From CAZEHJ01 sp964512485 (lineage in GTDB: Bacteria > Bacteroidota > Rhodothermia > Rhodothermales > UBA10348): 64,000 nucleotides of DNA. The position numbers and the translations under genes are program-made. Position 1 is the first letter of the stretch; every line of letters begins with the position of its first letter. Location: positions 1 through 64,000 of the forward strand of contig CAZEHJ010000005.1 of assembly GCA_964512485.1 (NCBI GenBank). The letters run 5' to 3'. The notes beneath the pieces were generated by a model. That model was not told the DNA's origin, searched no databases, and saw only the letters and a list, made by a program, of their open reading frames with translations. Of this stretch, positions 48,762-57,580 are shown piece by piece.

Positions 48762-49637
48762 TTACTGGTTGTTTTTGAGGGGTTCTGAACTTGGGGAAGA
48801 CCTTCGTCCTGGAGCAGGCCTGCCCAGTTTCAGGTCTGGTCTCTGGATACGCTCATCAAAAAAAGATGCTCCATCATATCCGGTCAAATACCAGGCCCTT
48901 TGATCATAATTGAAATAATAATCCATGAAGGGCTTACGATTCGAGTCCAATACTAGTTGCTCAAGGAATGTCCTCTTAATAACTCTCAATTCCGTCCGGT
49001 ATTGTTCATCGGCGGCCAGAACTACCCCCCGATCCCATGGTCCATTTACGTCCATTACGATGACGTTGATCGAATCATTGAGTACAAACCAGTATTCGAA
49101 CTCGATTATCTGCTCTCTCTGCAGCGTGTCCGGATATCCGAGCTCAGCAAGAGTAATCGACGGAGGACCGAAGTGGTGTTCGAATCTCGATCTAAGATCT
49201 GCCGTTTTCATCGTATCCAGTGGAGCCCTGGAGTTACTGCCCGTGAATGACCACTTGGTTCTTGAGAAATCGTCCCGGTAAACGATTGTTTTGAGGCGGT
49301 TGATGACCTCCCACCTTTCGACGGTAAAAGTCTTCAAAGGCGGCGGCAGACTGGCCGTCAACCTCTCGTGCAGCAGATTTTCGAACCAGGTGCGCAGCGT
49401 GTCTCCCTTGGATGCAAGAATCACTGGTCGACGAAAGGTCAACCGCTGATGCCCCGGGTCGGAGTTTCGCTGGGCCAGTCTGGACGTTCTCGATCTCATA
49501 TAGTGTTCCAGGAGATCAGATGAGCGAATCTCCTGGGCCGAACTCGAGGTGGCAATCGTGCAGAACGCGATCAGACATACGATTGCTCCAAGACCCGCGC
49601 GTCTTCCTTTCCGAGATGTGATGCGCGAATCTGTCAC
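48762..49637 (-). CDS. Exported protein of unknown function between lepA and lepB
   Basis: I do not recognise this 291-residue protein. It has a signal peptide (hydrophobic 15-33, AIVCLIAFCTIATSSSAQ, cleavage after SSAQ). The mature region shows RPVILASKGDTLRTWFENLL, WEVINRLKTIVYRDDF and IIEFEYWFVLNDSINVIVMDVNG, beta-rich with several tryptophan and tyrosine residues and no cysteine. It is predicted periplasmic. It lies 2 bases from lepA and 8 from lepB, which suggests one transcript and possibly a link to envelope biogenesis (inference). Confidence 0.65.
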   Translation of the reverse strand: MTDSRITSRKGRRAGLGAIVCLIAFCTIATSSSAQEIRSSDLLEHYMRSRTSRLAQRNSDPGHQRLTFRRPVILASKGDTLRTWFENLLHERLTASLPPPLKTFTVERWEVINRLKTIVYRDDFSRTKWSFTGSNSRAPLDTMKTADLRSRFEHHFGPPSITLAELGYPDTLQREQIIEFEYWFVLNDSINVIVMDVNGPWDRGVVLAADEQYRTELRVIKRTFLEQLVLDSNRKPFMDYYFNYDQRAWYLTGYDGASFFDERIQRPDLKLGRPAPGRRSSPSSEPLKNNQ

Positions 49638-49639
49638 AG

Positions 49640-51445
49640 CTAATCCTCCATCGACAACACGGCGAGGAACGCTTCCTGCGGAACTTCCACGCTTCCGACC
49701 TGCTTCATGCGTTTCTTTCCTTTTTTCTGCTTCTCGAGCAGTTTTCGCTTACGGGAAATGTCTCCACCATAACATTTGGCGGTAACATCTTTCCTGAGCG
49801 CCTTGACCGTCTCGCGAGAGATGATCCGTGATCCAACGGCAGCCTGAAGCGCAACATCAAACATCTGCCTTGGAATCAGTTCGCGCAGCTTCTTAACCAG
49901 TTTTCGGCCCATTTCATACGCTTTGTCCCTGTGGACAATGGTCGAGAGGGCATCTACCGGATCTCCATTGATCATGACATCGAGCTTGACGAGATGGCTG
50001 ATGCGGTAGTCAATGTATTCGTAGTCGAGCGAAGCATACCCCCGTGAGATGCTCTTGAGCTTGTCGTAGAAATCAAATACAATTTCGGCGAGTGGCATGT
50101 GATACTCGAGATTTACGCGCTCCTCGTCCAGATACTGGGTATTCATGTAGACCCCGCGTCGGTCCTGACATAACTGCATCAGTCCGCCTATGTAGTCTGT
50201 CGGAGTGATAATCTCCGCTTTGACGTACGGTTCGTGAATATCAGTAATGATGCCGGTCTCCGGCATATGTGAGGGATTCTCGACGCCAATCCAAGAGTCA
50301 TCCGTCTGGTGCACCTTGTATTGAACGTTTGGAACGGTCGTGATGATATCCAGGCCGAATTCCCTGTCCAGACGTTCCTGCACAATCTCCATGTGCAGCA
50401 AACCCAGAAATCCAACCCGAAATCCGAAACCGAGGGCAACCGACGTCTCAGGCTCATAGGTCAGAGCAGCGTCATTCAACTGCAGTTTCTCGAGAGAAGC
50501 TCTTAGTTCCTCAAACTCTTCAGGATTTGTTGGATAGACTCCTGAAAAAACCATGGGTTTGGCTTCCCGAAATCCCGAGATCGCTTCTTCTGCTCCATTC
50601 TCACGTGTGGTGATGGTATCTCCCACTTGCGTGTCTTTGACATCCTTGATTGAGCCTATGACGTACCCTACTTCACCGGCGGTCAGACGATCAACCGGCT
50701 CCATGTTTAGCCGTAGATGGCCTATTTCCTCTGCATCACACTCTTTTCCCGTCGACATGAATCGAATTCCTTCCCTCGCATTGAGCGATCCCTGGAAAAC
50801 GCGGGCATAAACGATGGATCCACGATACGTGTTGAATACAGAATCAAATATCAACGCTTTGAGCGGAGCATTTACATCGCCCGAAGGCGCCGGAATGCGT
50901 TCGATGATCGTCTCAAGCAATTCATGAACGCCTTCGCCGGTCTTGGCGCTGATTCGTCCGATATCCTCGGCAGGCTCACCAATCAGGTTTTCAATCGTCC
51001 CGGCTACGGCATCGGCATTGGCTCCAGGGAGGTCAACCTTGTTGAGGACAGGAATAATCTCCAGATCCAATTCCATCGCGAGAAGCAGATTGGAAATCGT
51101 CTGCGCCTCGATGCCTTGCGCAGCATCTACGACCAGTATCGCGCCCTCACAGGCTTCCAACGCCCGGGATACCTCATACGTGAAGTCAACATGCCCTGGA
51201 GTGTCGATCAGATTCAGGATATACTCGGTGCCATCATCGGCCTTGTAGTTCATCCTGATGGCGTGACTCTTGATGGTAATGCCCCGTTCGCGCTCGAGGT
51301 CCATGGAATCGAGAACCTGTTCCTGCAATTCGCGCTGCGAAAGCGTACCGGTCAACTCGAGTAATCTGTCCGCCAGAGTACTCTTGCCATGATCAATATG
51401 AGCGATAATGCAGAAATTTCTGATTCTGCTCTGGTCTGTAGCCAT
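49640..51445 (-). CDS. lepA: Elongation factor 4 (LepA)
   Basis: EF4 is a translational GTPase that acts on stalled or initiating ribosomes. The 601-residue protein is full length: G1 AHIDHGKST (15-23), G3 DTPGH, G4 NKVDL, and the LepA-specific C-terminal domain ending in VEVPQEAFLAVL. The lepA-lepB pairing is conserved in many bacteria. The ATG at 51445 is the only reasonable start. Confidence 0.97.
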   Translation of the reverse strand: MATDQSRIRNFCIIAHIDHGKSTLADRLLELTGTLSQRELQEQVLDSMDLERERGITIKSHAIRMNYKADDGTEYILNLIDTPGHVDFTYEVSRALEACEGAILVVDAAQGIEAQTISNLLLAMELDLEIIPVLNKVDLPGANADAVAGTIENLIGEPAEDIGRISAKTGEGVHELLETIIERIPAPSGDVNAPLKALIFDSVFNTYRGSIVYARVFQGSLNAREGIRFMSTGKECDAEEIGHLRLNMEPVDRLTAGEVGYVIGSIKDVKDTQVGDTITTRENGAEEAISGFREAKPMVFSGVYPTNPEEFEELRASLEKLQLNDAALTYEPETSVALGFGFRVGFLGLLHMEIVQERLDREFGLDIITTVPNVQYKVHQTDDSWIGVENPSHMPETGIITDIHEPYVKAEIITPTDYIGGLMQLCQDRRGVYMNTQYLDEERVNLEYHMPLAEIVFDFYDKLKSISRGYASLDYEYIDYRISHLVKLDVMINGDPVDALSTIVHRDKAYEMGRKLVKKLRELIPRQMFDVALQAAVGSRIISRETVKALRKDVTAKCYGGDISRKRKLLEKQKKGKKRMKQVGSVEVPQEAFLAVLSMED

Positions 51446-51805
51446 TCAGGCGGACTTATTCCTTGGTGGAGGTGTTGAGATCGACGTATAATAGACAGTG
51501 TGAGTGTCTGTTCCGTATGGAATAGGCGAAGAGAGTAAATGATGATGATATTTGAAAGAAGGAGAACCGCTTTCCAGCTCAAATGTTGGAGCACTTAAAG
51601 TTCTACTTGAAGTTAATCGGACTCAGAAAGAGCATTTATTTTTTAGCCTTTTTAGAGCCGCTGGCCTCATTCTCGTTAAACTACACATACATAACTTGTT
51701 GCCCCACTTACAGCTACAGAATTCTGCTCGTGATATTTGTTAACAACAAGCCGAATTTGGGTAATAAGCCCATTTTCTGTGTACTAACGTTCGACTGAGG
51801 TTTAG
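51446..51805. other. 360-base gap between divergent lepA and the sigma factor gene
   Basis: This AT-rich stretch holds the promoters of lepA (minus) and the sigma-FecR cassette (plus). Short open frames are present (for example about 51552-51743), but their translations look non-protein-like and have no start site support. I see no RNA gene, repeat or clear terminator in it. Confidence 0.5.
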
Positions 51806-52375
51806 ATGCGTTCCTTAACGGAAGAGCAATTTCGTGCCTGGAGTCACGGTCTTTTACAGTCTGATGCAGCATTATATGCTGAACTGTTCGATGCGACGTA
51901 TGACGCTCTGCATCGATATGCCATGTACATCACACATGACAGCGTTTCAGCATCTGATATCCTGCAAGATGTCTATTTAAAACTGTGGCAAGTGCGCGAA
52001 ACCATCGATCCTGATCGTTCTCTTAGAGCGTTGATGTACCAGATGGTTCGTAACTACTCCCTCAATCACGAAAGACAGAAGAAGCGGCACGCTGCCGAGG
52101 CAATCGAAGCGGATCACCCTTCTGTCGGCTTTGACACATTGAGCGATGAGAAGCTGGACGCGGCCATTCTGAAAGATCGAATGGAAGAATGGATCGACGA
52201 GATGCCCCATCGAAGGCGCGAAGCCTTCATGTTGAGTCGATTTGAAGGACTTTCACATGAGGAGATAGCCTCTTTGATGGATCTCGCCCCGAAAACCGTT
52301 AACAATCACATCGTATTAGCTCTCCAATACATTCGTAAGAATCTGGAGAACTACAGAAACCGAGAATCAGAATAG
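51806..52375 (+). CDS. ECF sigma factor (FecI-like)
   Basis: This is a small sigma-70-family factor of 189 residues. Region 2 includes DILQDVYLKLW (51-61), which contacts core polymerase and -10 DNA; region 4 is MPHRRREAFMLSRFEGLSHEEIA and the recognition helix APKTVNNHIVLALQYIRKNL (in parts). Length and order with FecR and a TonB receptor place it in the FecI-type surface-signalling group. It should activate the cassette or another target when the receptor is occupied. The start is ATG at 51806. Confidence 0.92.
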   Translation: MRSLTEEQFRAWSHGLLQSDAALYAELFDATYDALHRYAMYITHDSVSASDILQDVYLKLWQVRETIDPDRSLRALMYQMVRNYSLNHERQKKRHAAEAIEADHPSVGFDTLSDEKLDAAILKDRMEEWIDEMPHRRREAFMLSRFEGLSHEEIASLMDLAPKTVNNHIVLALQYIRKNLENYRNRESE

Positions 52376-52388
52376 ACTCATTGATACG

Positions 52389-53348
52389 TTGAGCGATTCA
52401 AGATTCACATATGAATTGCCTGAAGAGGTGCTCGAAGGTCTTTCGATCGACGAGCAAAACGAAATGCGTGATGCCTGGAATACGGCTGTCTCGCCTTTCA
52501 ACGCCCTTCAGGATAACCGGAAGGACATCGTGAGAACGAATGTCATGTCCGGCATCTTGTCTGATAAAGACAAGCAATCCATTAACACGGACAGGGCGCC
52601 CATCCAGACGTCAAGGCCTGTTGCCAGGATTTACCAAATGCGCATGCAGATGGTATCCGTTGCTGCGGCAATTGTAATAGCAGTTGGTTTTATTTTCTCC
52701 TCTCCTCCTGTTCAATACCGCGCTGACACCGGCACGTCCGAAGTCACGAACGTCTCACTTGCGGACGGATCTACTGTGACTCTCGCTCCCGGGTCCAGAA
52801 TCTCAGTTATCGACGGTTTTTCCGAAGACCACCGACGAGTTAAGCTGCACGGAGAAGCGTTTTTCGACGTTTCAGAAGGTTCTACAGAGTTTGTGGTTGA
52901 AACGTTCGACTCTCAGACTACGGTTCTTGGTACACGCTTCGCTGTTAAAGCATGGCCCGGCAGTATGGAAGCCGCTACTCAGGTCCTCGTTAAGGACGGA
53001 AGAGTATCGGTGGCTCATAACGAAGAATCTGAGTTGCTTACAGCAGGTGAGATGGTTCGTGTAGAGTCAAACTCGGTTTCCTCCCCTATAGCAGTCAATG
53101 CAGATCAGTCTCTGAGCTGGGTAGATGGTGGTTTCTTCTATGATGGTGAGCTTATCGGGAATGTAATCGAGGATGTAGAACGTCGTTTCGATTTGAAAAT
53201 CAAAGCTCCTTCATCAATCAGATTACGCCGTATCTCGATTCAGAAAAAGGAAGCAACGGATGCTGGCGAATTTCTCGGTGATGTTTCGGCAACCATTGGC
53301 GTCCGCTACCGCGCGAATGCAAACGGGTTTGAGATGTACCTCAATTGA
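52389..53348 (+). CDS. FecR-like anti-sigma / signal transducer
   Basis: This is an inner-membrane regulator of 319 residues that passes a signal from the receptor to the sigma factor. A cytoplasmic N-terminal part (about 1-85), one membrane helix (88-105; MVSVAAAIVIAVGFIF), the periplasmic FecR domain (about 118-210; VSLADGSTVTLAPGSRISV and VLGTRFAVKAWPG) and a C-terminal DUF4974-like STN-fold domain (about 245-319) are seen. That last domain should meet the STN domain of the receptor. The TTG at 52389, 13 bases after the sigma stop, is used; an ATG at 52464 is the alternative. Confidence 0.88.
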   Translation: MSDSRFTYELPEEVLEGLSIDEQNEMRDAWNTAVSPFNALQDNRKDIVRTNVMSGILSDKDKQSINTDRAPIQTSRPVARIYQMRMQMVSVAAAIVIAVGFIFSSPPVQYRADTGTSEVTNVSLADGSTVTLAPGSRISVIDGFSEDHRRVKLHGEAFFDVSEGSTEFVVETFDSQTTVLGTRFAVKAWPGSMEAATQVLVKDGRVSVAHNEESELLTAGEMVRVESNSVSSPIAVNADQSLSWVDGGFFYDGELIGNVIEDVERRFDLKIKAPSSIRLRRISIQKKEATDAGEFLGDVSATIGVRYRANANGFEMYLN

Positions 53349-53370
53349 CGGGTTCCTGTCTTGTTGACTG

Positions 53371-53403
53371 ACCGGCTGCCTGTCTCAGGTTGCCGGTTTT
53401 TTT
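53371..53403 (+). terminator. Candidate terminator between fecR-like and receptor genes
   Basis: ACCGGCTGCCTG (53371-53382) can pair with CAGGTTGCCGGT (53386-53397) with two mismatched positions in the middle, followed by seven Ts. The receptor gene starts 168 bases later, so this would partly separate the regulator pair from the receptor, or act as an attenuator. Confidence 0.65.
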
Positions 53404-53571
53404 ATGGACTCCGCTCAGAGGCGAACAGGCAATTCCGTCTCCACCGGCGCCATTCGCGGTCATTGATCCCCAAGATGTCGTATATTGCGTGGATTGGATC
53501 GATTGCGTCACATCGTTTTAACATCTTTTGCGAGCACTCCTTTCGTACATCTGAGGAATCGCATTTATTCA

Positions 53572-56412
53572 ATGTCCGGAGCCGGATCAATATCCGCTGC
53601 CTCTGTCTTGAAGACCACCATTGCGGTGGTCCTTGTCTCCCTGTCCTCATTCGCTACTCCTGCAAATGCGCAGGATCGGTCCGCCGATGAGCTCTTTACA
53701 ATGGCCTGGCGCGGTGTACCTCTTCTGGATGCCCTCCAACAATTTCGGGAAGCGACAAGACTCGATATCGCCTGGGATCCGCTTCTGGTGGCTGGTAAGC
53801 GAGTATTTTGCATTGCGGAAGACGAACCGGCAGAAGAAATACTGAAGTGTCTGCTGGTAGGCAGCGGGTTGGATTTCATCAGGCGCTCGAGCGGTTTGTA
53901 CGTCCTTGAAATTGCATCTGAAGGTGAAGGTCAGCGGGGAAATCTCCGAGGCATTGTTTTGGACGGCACTTCGGAGCAACCCCTTTCCAGGGCGCACGTG
54001 ATTATTGCGGGCGCTAATCGAAATGGTGTGGCGAATAATGATGGCCTGTTTGTTTTTCCCCAGCTCCTCGCCGGCGAATATGTTATAAGAACCAGCCATC
54101 TCGGCTATCGAGAGCGGTTTACGACGATTACGATTGCTGCTGGATCGGATGAAAGCATCGAGATTATTCTCGAATCAGACGATCCCTACCCGATCACGCC
54201 GATTGTAGTCGACGGAATCGGCATGATTCGCTCATCCAGATCGTTAGGAGCGCCTACAGCCTCCCAGGACGAGGTGACAAACAATCTCTCAGCCGGAACG
54301 TCTGGTCTGCTGCAGAGCCTTGATGCGATGCCAGGCGTGAGGGTGAACGATGCAACTGCGGATATTCACATTCAGGGCGGTGAAGCGGGTGAACACCAGT
54401 TCAGACTGGACGGGGCTCCTGTCTTCCTTCCATTGAATGTCGCTTCCTTCATTGGTCCCTTCAGTCCTTTCGCCCTCGGGAAAATCACCGTTAACAAAGC
54501 CGGCTTCGGTGCCGACCTGGGTTCACAAATTTCAGGTATTGTCGCCGCCGAGCATGATCTGAGGGCACCATCTGTTATTCGCACGGGCAGGGCAAACAGC
54601 CAATTCACCTTTCAGGTTGATCCGCTGTCGACCAATGCGCGGCATTCCGGATTCTGGCTTCAGCCGTCCGGAAAGCGAATTACCACGCTCGGTGCGATCA
54701 GAGTAGGCACCTGGAGTCTTCTGGCGCCTCCTTCGCTGGCAAACTTGATGGACGACTGGAACGCCATTGATACGTTTCTACTGTCAGCATTTGCAGAAAA
54801 CAATACGCCGTTTGCCAATCTCCCTCCCACGGGAGACCCAGCAATTCAATTCCTGGACGCACATGGGGCGGCGAAAATACAGTCAGGTTTGAGGACGATT
54901 ACCGCGTCATCTTACTGGGGTCGTTCAAGTCTTGGCAACAATCTGGCTGATGTTGATCTTCTCGGTGATATTGACGACTCAGCCGTTAGGAGTCAGTTCA
55001 AGGATCTGTATTCCTGGCAGAATGGAATGTCACAGGTCCGCATGACCAATGTCCGCTCAGCCAGAACCATCGCATCATATGGGGCTCGCGGAAGCTTTTA
55101 TCGGTTGAGCCATGACTTCGATTCGCCGGGAGAATCGTCTGTGTCTACTACAGAGGATGACGGCAATCGTGTGTACGAATTCGGTCTTGACGCTGGGCTG
55201 AGTTATTTCCCCGCGAATGATCATGAGATCGAAACGGGCGCAGAATTGGAGTTAACGAAGAGCAGGTTTACGGTTGCGGGCACGCAACAGCTTCCTCTCT
55301 TGCACGATTCAAAGAGCTGGAGGCTCGCTTCATTCATTCAGGATCGCCTCACGCTCGGTGAGCACACGGCAGTTGAAGCAGGTGCTCGCTTTACGTGGCT
55401 GGCCTCCAAAAACACGCTGTATGCTGAACCGAGATTCTCCGCAAGATTTGACTGGACAGAAACGCCAGTCGGTGAGTTTTCACTCTATTTGGGAACGGGG
55501 CTCTACCGCCAATTTGTCTCCCAGTTTGACGTGAGCAGCAGAAGTCCAAGGACGTTCGTTTCATCGACTCGATTCTGGATGGGCAATGATCACAGCGTCA
55601 CGCCTCCAAAAGCCGCACATTTTGCGGCCGAGATGTTGATTGTGCCCTCCCCTGACTGGGCATTCAGCCTTGAGAGCTTTTACAAGCATCAGTACCACAT
55701 TCTATCCATCGACTATTCGGCGTCCCGAGAGAGTCTGAGCCAGATGGATCAGAATGAGTTTCTACAGTCCACACGCGGGTATTCCTACGGATTCTCTGCT
55801 GGTGTGAAACGGTCTTTCGGACTGAGTAATCTTGATGTTCGTTTCGATCACACCATTTCTCGCAGGCGTATCCAGGATCTCTTCAAGAGCGATTTGTTGA
55901 ATGTACCATGGAGCGAACCGTACAGGTTGGAAGTATCGGCCGACGTCGTGCCATTCGAACGAACGGTACTTCTTGCGAGATGGCGCAGTTCGTGGAATCG
56001 AAGCTGGGGATATCGCAAAGCGTATTACGATTTCCTCAGCGCGAACCTGAATGATGTTGAAGCGCTTCTCCAAGAAATGCGCGCGAACGGCGTTTCAAGT
56101 GATGCAATCCGTCGCGTGGAGAGGCAGATATCCAATTATGATCTCACAGATCCTGAATCACACATTCTCGATCCGATTCATCAGCTTGATCTGAGTGGCG
56201 CGTATTCAATGAGGATGGGCAAGTATTCTGTTCAGCTTCGTCTCGACGTAATCAACGTCCTCAATAGATCCAATACGGCTGAGTGGAGATTTGAATTGGA
56301 CGAGGACTCTTTCTTCGGCAGCGACTCACAGCCATCGACCGGTCTTCTCGAGCGCTCCAACCGCCAGCTACTTCCCAGAGTCGTCTCCTTCGCCGCTCGC
56401 CTGACCTGGTAG
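53572..56412 (+). CDS. TonB-dependent outer-membrane receptor with STN signalling domain
   Basis: This is a gated outer-membrane channel, 946 residues. A signal peptide (about 1-34, ending in ATPANAQ) precedes an STN domain (about 40-105; GVPLLDALQQFREATRLDIAWD), a carboxypeptidase-regulatory-like domain (about 125-195; LRGIVLDGTSEQPLSRAHVII), a plug (about 235-335; IHIQGGEAGEHQFRLDGAPVF) and a beta-barrel ending in the aromatic VVSFAARLTW. The STN domain marks a signalling receptor for the upstream FecI/FecR pair. A siderophore, oligosaccharide or other ligand cannot be told. An upstream TTG at 53485 is in frame but extends past the signal peptide. The 3' end overlaps convergent lspA by 45 bases. 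Confidence 0.88.
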   Translation: MSGAGSISAASVLKTTIAVVLVSLSSFATPANAQDRSADELFTMAWRGVPLLDALQQFREATRLDIAWDPLLVAGKRVFCIAEDEPAEEILKCLLVGSGLDFIRRSSGLYVLEIASEGEGQRGNLRGIVLDGTSEQPLSRAHVIIAGANRNGVANNDGLFVFPQLLAGEYVIRTSHLGYRERFTTITIAAGSDESIEIILESDDPYPITPIVVDGIGMIRSSRSLGAPTASQDEVTNNLSAGTSGLLQSLDAMPGVRVNDATADIHIQGGEAGEHQFRLDGAPVFLPLNVASFIGPFSPFALGKITVNKAGFGADLGSQISGIVAAEHDLRAPSVIRTGRANSQFTFQVDPLSTNARHSGFWLQPSGKRITTLGAIRVGTWSLLAPPSLANLMDDWNAIDTFLLSAFAENNTPFANLPPTGDPAIQFLDAHGAAKIQSGLRTITASSYWGRSSLGNNLADVDLLGDIDDSAVRSQFKDLYSWQNGMSQVRMTNVRSARTIASYGARGSFYRLSHDFDSPGESSVSTTEDDGNRVYEFGLDAGLSYFPANDHEIETGAELELTKSRFTVAGTQQLPLLHDSKSWRLASFIQDRLTLGEHTAVEAGARFTWLASKNTLYAEPRFSARFDWTETPVGEFSLYLGTGLYRQFVSQFDVSSRSPRTFVSSTRFWMGNDHSVTPPKAAHFAAEMLIVPSPDWAFSLESFYKHQYHILSIDYSASRESLSQMDQNEFLQSTRGYSYGFSAGVKRSFGLSNLDVRFDHTISRRRIQDLFKSDLLNVPWSEPYRLEVSADVVPFERTVLLARWRSSWNRSWGYRKAYYDFLSANLNDVEALLQEMRANGVSSDAIRRVERQISNYDLTDPESHILDPIHQLDLSGAYSMRMGKYSVQLRLDVINVLNRSNTAEWRFELDEDSFFGSDSQPSTGLLERSNRQLLPRVVSFAARLTW

Positions 56413-57054
56413 AGGTGCCTCTGGCGTTACTGCGGGCTCTAAGGCTACTTCAGCGTTTGTATCGCCGTTTTCACCGTCACCTGCCGAATTCATCTCTGGT
56501 ACAACCTGCTTGTGGAAGTGTCTCTGGAAAAATATGATTCCCGCGACTCCCACGACGATCGCCATGTCTGCAACATTCCAGATTGGAAACAGAGCGAGGT
56601 ATTTGCCACCGATTATCGGAACAACATCAGACACATAACCGCGCCAGATATTGATATGGATGAAATCCACGACTTTGCCCAGAAAAAGCGGTTCATCGTA
56701 CAGGATCATTCCGTAGAAAACGCGATCGATGATATTGCCCAGCGCGCCTCCGAGTACCAGGCTGAGGCTCACGCGGTACGGCTTGTAGACTCCGCCAACT
56801 TTAAACAGGTACAGAATGATGAGCACCGTTGCCATCAGGGAGAAAATGGTGATCAGAGCAGGTGGACCAAACGTTATACCGAAGGCCATTCCGGGATTCT
56901 CAGTGAACGTCAGCTTCAACCATCTACCAAGGATGTCAATAGACTGTCCCTTCGTCATCGTGTTGAGCACGATGATCTTTGTTATCTGATCCAGAATGAT
57001 AACGGACACTACCGTTGTCATTGCGCGGGTTATCCAGGGCCGAATTGATTCCAT
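56368..57054 (-). CDS. lspA: Lipoprotein signal peptidase
   Basis: LspA cleaves prolipoprotein signal peptides after lipidation. The 228-residue protein has four membrane segments, the LDQITKIIV motif near the start, TENPGMAFGI, and the catalytic aspartates in LGNIIDRVF and WNVADMAIVVG. The C-terminal 55 residues (QVVPEMNSAGDGENGD on) are acidic and extra; their coding bases overlap the end of the receptor gene. It follows the dksA-like gene in the common ileS-dksA-lspA order. Confidence 0.94.
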   Translation of the reverse strand: MESIRPWITRAMTTVVSVIILDQITKIIVLNTMTKGQSIDILGRWLKLTFTENPGMAFGITFGPPALITIFSLMATVLIILYLFKVGGVYKPYRVSLSLVLGGALGNIIDRVFYGMILYDEPLFLGKVVDFIHINIWRGYVSDVVPIIGGKYLALFPIWNVADMAIVVGVAGIIFFQRHFHKQVVPEMNSAGDGENGDTNAEVALEPAVTPEAPLPGQASGEGDDSGK

Positions 57055-57119
57055 AGGTGAGAAAACCGGTCCCGTCCGAGGTTCAGGATTCTGAGCGGGT
57101 GCCTTGAGGGTTGAAATAT

Positions 57120-57542
57120 CTATTTCCCTTTTTGCGCTAACTTGGCTTCGATCGAGATTTCCGTGTGCGGAACCGCCTCGAGTCTTTCCATTGAGATGGG
57201 TTTGCCGCTCACCTTGCAGATTCCGTATGTGCCATTTTCGATCCGGTCGAGTGCACGATCGAGGTAGCCCATGTATTTCTGTTCGCGGGCAATCATGAGA
57301 TACAACTTCTCGCGTTCCATGGCATCAGTTCCGGCATCCGCCATGTGGAAACTGTACGCGGTATCGTTTTCGGCCTGCTCACGAGCATCCTCCAACTGGG
57401 CTCTCATTCTGCTCACATCTTTCACGGCAGACTTGTGTTTCTCCTCGATTAGGCCGCGAAAATGCGATAATTGCTTCGCATTGAACGGAGTCACCTTCGT
57501 GACTTGTGCAGCTTCTTCTTTGTTTGTGTCTTCCGTTGCCAT
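57120..57542 (-). CDS. TraR/DksA-family protein
   Basis: The 140-residue protein has the family plan: a long coiled coil (about 22-85; LSHFRGLIEEKHKSAVKDVSRMRAQLEDA in parts) and a C-terminal globular end, YGICKVSGKPISMERLEAVPHT. Only one cysteine of the usual four-cysteine zinc finger is kept, so it probably folds without zinc. DksA relatives bind the secondary channel of RNA polymerase and help ppGpp control; this short form is common in Bacteroidota between ileS and lspA. The ATG at 57542 is used; a GTG at 57551 is possible. Confidence 0.88.
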   Translation of the reverse strand: MATEDTNKEEAAQVTKVTPFNAKQLSHFRGLIEEKHKSAVKDVSRMRAQLEDAREQAENDTAYSFHMADAGTDAMEREKLYLMIAREQKYMGYLDRALDRIENGTYGICKVSGKPISMERLEAVPHTEISIEAKLAQKGK

Positions 57543-57580
57543 GTTTATCACTTAATATTACTTCACTAAAAGAGTCTGCA

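Noticed and set aside
51552..51798. Two short overlapping frames before the sigma factor
   Set aside because: Translations lack family features and start-site support.
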